From Scatophagus argus (Eukaryota; Chordata; Actinopteri; Scatophagidae): a DNA stretch of 64,000 nt. Location of the stretch: contig NC_058496.1 of the NCBI RefSeq assembly GCF_020382885.2, forward strand, positions 600,001 through 664,000. The letters run 5' to 3'. Numbering within the stretch: position 1 is the first letter of the stretch; each line of letters starts with the position of its first letter. Under the pieces are notes generated by a model, which saw nothing but the letters and a program-made list of their open reading frames with translations, searched no databases and was not told where the DNA came from. Of the stretch, positions 60,346 to 64,000 are shown piece after piece. Made by a program: the position numbers and the translations under genes.

Positions 60346-61954
60346 TAAAAGTATAAACAGAGACACGTCTCATCCAACTAATGTTTCTGCTGTGTAGTCT
60401 TTTATCTCAGAAGTGAAGTTTCCAGTGCAGGACTAATGAAGGTCTTACAGCTCTCATCGTCTCAGTGCTGTTCTGCACCAAGCAGGACGCTGACATCTTC
60501 TGTCAGATGGCTAAAGGTCACAAAAGTGGGAGCAAAGAAGGAAACAGAGAGGAAGAGCTGAGAGGAGGAGGAGGAAAAGCTCACAGCACCAGAAACATCA
60601 AACTAACCACCAGGAGGAAACACAGGCTTTGAGTCTCACTGATCCCATAAAACCGACATGTCTTGTACAGTCGCATACAGAAGTCAATCACTTCATTTAG
60701 CACAAAAAGCAGTGAAGCGTGTCAGGATAATCTGCTGCTCTGCGCTGAGACACGCTAACAGGAACACTTCAGCCGGACAGCCGACCTGACAGCGTGACGT
60801 GAGGAAACCAGTTTTCAACACGCGGCCACAAAGTCGGCGAAGAGTTCATCTGTCACCTTCTGCTTTATGTTTAAGTTTCTAACTGCATGTTTTAAAAAGT
60901 GTGAAACAAAAAAAATTGTTTTAATCAAATAAGAAAAACAAATGTTTCAGGTGTGATGTTTTAAAATGTTTCGAACAGTTCTTGCAAATTATTTTTGGTT
61001 TCTAAACATAATAAAAACTGGATGAGGAGAACTGAAAGCTGCACTGTGTTAAAATTAAAACAAAATTGTACAAAAATTGCCATGCGGAAAAGTCTGTTGG
61101 GTCTTAGCAAACACATTTCTGTTTTAAAAAATGCTGTTTATTGTTAATACTTAAGGGTTTTTGCAGGAACGAAGCGTCATTTTGTTGTCTGCAGGTCTCC
61201 AGGTGTGTTTTACCTGAACCCAGCTGACACGTTCATCATTTTGTGGCCACAGTTAAAAATAATCTCCTGACGTCACCTTGCAGGCTTTCTGAGAGAACTC
61301 GTCTATCAGAGGTGTCTACAAACTGCTCAGGGAGCTGGCAGCAGCTAGAAGCTAACAAAGCTAACTTCACCAACCAGAACACGAAGGAGACATTCAGAGA
61401 GACACCTCCGAAAGTTTCCCGAGGTCCTAAAGGGACATTTCACTCCGGTTCAATGTGTGAAACGTTCCCACAGGAGTAAAGAACTGTGAGCCTGCAGATG
61501 TCTTCTCTTCACCAAGACTGTGAAGAACAACTAAGCAGCATCAAGTTAGGATCCACCGGTCTGTTTTAATAAATATCTGGTGGTGTCTGGGAGGAGCACA
61601 TTTCTCCTTTTAAGTTTTCACTCAGCACTGATTATTTTTACATCATCTTCTCATTTTGATCGCATACTGGATTTAATTGCATCATCTGTGATGCTGCGTT
61701 GCAACTTTAACTCTTCAAATTCAGCCAATCTCTGCCTCCATACCATCCCAGCTTTCCATCACCAAACTAATATTTGTGTCCTAACATATTTGTCTACTGT
61801 TATGGCTGTTAATTATGTGGTGACCACAGGTCCTGAAAGGCGTCACATTCAATAACTCCTGTAGAATCAACTGTGATAAAAGCAAAGATGCTGAACCAAA
61901 TGAAATATCTCTTTAACCCCCCCTTCCAGTGCGAGCTCTACAGGAGGTCAGATC

Positions 61955-61998
61955 CTGCTGTCTGCTGGACCAGCCGTCTCTGGTCCAGCAGACAGCAG
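61955..61998. repeat. Perfect hairpin, 19-bp arms and 6-nt loop
   Basis: CTGCTGTCTGCTGGACCAG (61955-61973) is followed by CCGTCT and then by its exact reverse complement (61980-61998). There is no T-run next to it and no association with a gene end. Its function is unknown. Confidence 0.85.
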
Positions 61999-64000
61999 CA
62001 TTCCCGTAGACGTTAAACTGCACACACTGCAGTGAAGGCACTTTACTAAAGAGGAACTAAAGCCCACAGAGACACACCAGCATTGTCGCTTCTCGTACCT
62101 CCTACCGTAAGGATTCTCAGCCTCTCCTCGCACACAGCCACGTCTGGAAGGGTCGCCAGCCGGGGGCAGCAAAGGGAGAAACACCCGGAACACCGTTAGT
62201 GGACTACGACCTGCTTAAACCCCACATCCACTGCCATGAGAGACTACAGCTAAAACAGAGCACAACACCGGCCCCGGCATCTCAGCCTCTCCACCACCTT
62301 TTGATTTGTTCACAAATTCATAGGAAAAGTCCAGAAGTTTGGTTTAGAGGAAAAGTGTTTTCAGAGCGAAGTGATGGAGAAAGAGAGATGCAGCTAACAC
62401 CATGCTGAGGTTAAAAAGTCTGCCAAACAGAAGCCACACCACAACCGAACCACACTGAGGGCTTTCCCGGACAGGAAGCCATTCTGCACAGGTCACCTTC
62501 ACCACAGCAGGGACACGACTAATTCCTGACAACAAGAACAAGACACGACAGGCTGCTGATCTCAGAAAGACTCGGCAACACTGAGGACCATCAAATTATT
62601 GTAAGAGTCCTGTAAAACATCTGTGTCAAGAGGACTGAGCAGTGCAGATGTGAGAGGGTCAATCAGGATTTTCAGTTCAGCCAAAGTGCACACAGTCCTG
62701 TTAGGGAAAGCTAAAGCTAATTAGCAGTTAGCAGAGCCAAGAGAGTTCAAAGGAAGAGACAGTGGAGACAGACCAGGTCCTGATGCGTTTACATGAGTTA
62801 GATAAGATAAAATAATTGGATAAACTGAGTGATTGGGTCTGATATGACAACGAAACAACAAAAGTCACGAGTGCATTTAAAAACGTGTAAACTGCTCTGA
62901 GTTAGCAGAAAAAAAAACACACATTCAGTGTTCACTCAGTTAGTCTGGTGTGAGAGCTTTGGATCACTGCACACATCCGATTCGCACAGCAGTTCCATTA
63001 AACTGAAACAGACCAACCAATCAGAGCGCAGTGCATCACTGATTCTGTGTCTACCTCAACAGAGCGGACGCTCTTGATTGGTTTAAACAGGACAGCTGAC
63101 TAACCCAAACACCACGTCAGAGTGTGATTATCAGTGAGTGTGGAACCAACCTAAAGCACAGACAGAGCTTCATGGTTTTCCTGCTCCTGGTCCTGGTCCT
63201 GTTGTACGACCAGGGAGAGACAAACGGATGCCAGGACGGAAACGCACGTCTTTGTGGCGCCTCCTCTCTACCATCGCCACTTTATTTCACACGACGCGCA
63301 GCAGCTTCAACCTGAACTCAGTCACTCGGAGTTCAGTGACACCATTTAGGATTCACAGCCGCTGATGATCCAACACGTTCCAACACAACAAGTGATTCAA
63401 GTACGGGTGTTAACAATAACACGAGGTCACTGCAGACCTCATGCAGATCACATGACCAGAGGACTGACCGGATGTGTGTGGATGTTCAGATTAGCTTTTC
63501 TTTTGTCTTGAATGAGTCAAATATTATGTGGAGTTCCTGACTTCACGTCACTGTCTTCAACACTTCAGTTTCTCCTGACAAACTCTGTGTTGTTCTTGTG
63601 TGCACACGTTACCTAAAATGTGCAAAGCTCTTACATTTAGAAAAATCTGTGGACGCACAGGACATAAAACCGTTTCTGTCCCGTTGTGGCTTTTGCAGTT
63701 TGATTTGCTGTCCGCAGAATAAAGGATTTCAAAAGACTTTCCATTTTAAAAGAAGGACTCGGCTGGTCAACGGCCTCCACGTCTGTGCAGGACACAGAAA
63801 GTTACTCAGACAACAAGCTGCCGAAGCCACACTGAGAGCTAACCCGGCCAAGCAGAAGCCAAACAACGAAAAGCAGAACTACAGCCGCACGTTTCTGCCG
63901 TCGCATCAAAGACCATCCAACAGGCTGAGCAACAAGCCAACAACTGATGCACATCCTGCCAACAGCATTAACTCCCAAAGTGCCTCCAACAGGGCGGCAA

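Larger units (their letters stand above)
57352..64000. other. ogdh: Presumed 5' intron of ogdh, no recognised exon
   Basis: The first ogdh exon found begins with two bases completing the Gly of GFYGLDESD, so an upstream exon is required. I looked on the minus strand for the preceding segment (the family's GHH-QLDPLGI region) and saw none up to 64000. The interval holds a Tc1 remnant, a perfect hairpin, a poly-G run (57401-57413) and no other supportable gene. Confidence 0.55.

Noticed and set aside
62090-62165. Minus-strand exon-like segment ending at TACG|GTAGGAGG as an ogdh N-terminal exon
   Set aside because: The translation does not resemble the ogdh leader or the GHH-QLDPLG region and no frame is convincing.

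Overview
The window looks like nuclear DNA of a spiny-rayed (perciform-type) teleost fish. The evidence is small-exon vertebrate genes with canonical GT-AG introns, very dense (CA)n/(GT)n microsatellites, a teleost tRNA-type SINE, fish LINE tails, a hAT-type MITE and a decayed Tc1-like transposase. I see no prokaryotic or viral gene. All exon models below were built by hand by matching reading frame, splice phase and remembered family sequence; no alignment was run.

Layout. (1) 242-3992, plus strand: the last 11 coding exons of a long coiled-coil protein, probably centriolin (cntrl). (2) 4566-8519, minus: complete tti2 (510 aa), tail to tail with gene 1. (3) 12898-19763, minus: complete slc18a1/VMAT1 (16 coding exons, 532 aa), with a likely 5' UTR exon near 21.4 kb. 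(4) 23841-27540, plus: a secreted dickkopf-family gene with a clear 10-cysteine Cys-2 domain but no Cys-1 domain that I can find. A dead LINE sits in its first intron. (5) 30061-33574, minus: complete cyclophilin A (ppia, 164 aa) with a GC-rich TATA promoter. (6) 36923-43228, minus: complete zmiz2 (20 coding exons, 946 aa), with a 5' UTR exon and CpG-rich promoter near 46 kb. (7) 50932-57351, minus: the last 19 exons (about 850 codons) of ogdh. Its N-terminal exons should lie beyond the right edge, across an intron longer than 6.6 kb. About half of the sequence is introns, microsatellites, minisatellites and old transposons.

The genes are not one pathway. They cover the centrosome (cntrl), PIKK chaperoning (tti2), monoamine storage (slc18a1), Wnt antagonism (dickkopf), protein folding (ppia), SUMO/nuclear-receptor co-regulation (zmiz2) and the TCA cycle (ogdh). 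ppia-zmiz2-ogdh matches the human 7p13 neighbourhood. tti2, slc18a1 and dkk4 are all on human 8p, so the window appears to join two ancestral blocks.

The most interesting signals are: at least eight short introns that carry an AC repeat just after the donor and a GT repeat just before the acceptor, able to pair and loop out the intron; a 1.15-kb purine-only tandem array with 303-bp units; the dickkopf gene without Cys-1; a minisatellite that has copied a cntrl splice donor; and a nested hAT MITE with its target duplication still visible.
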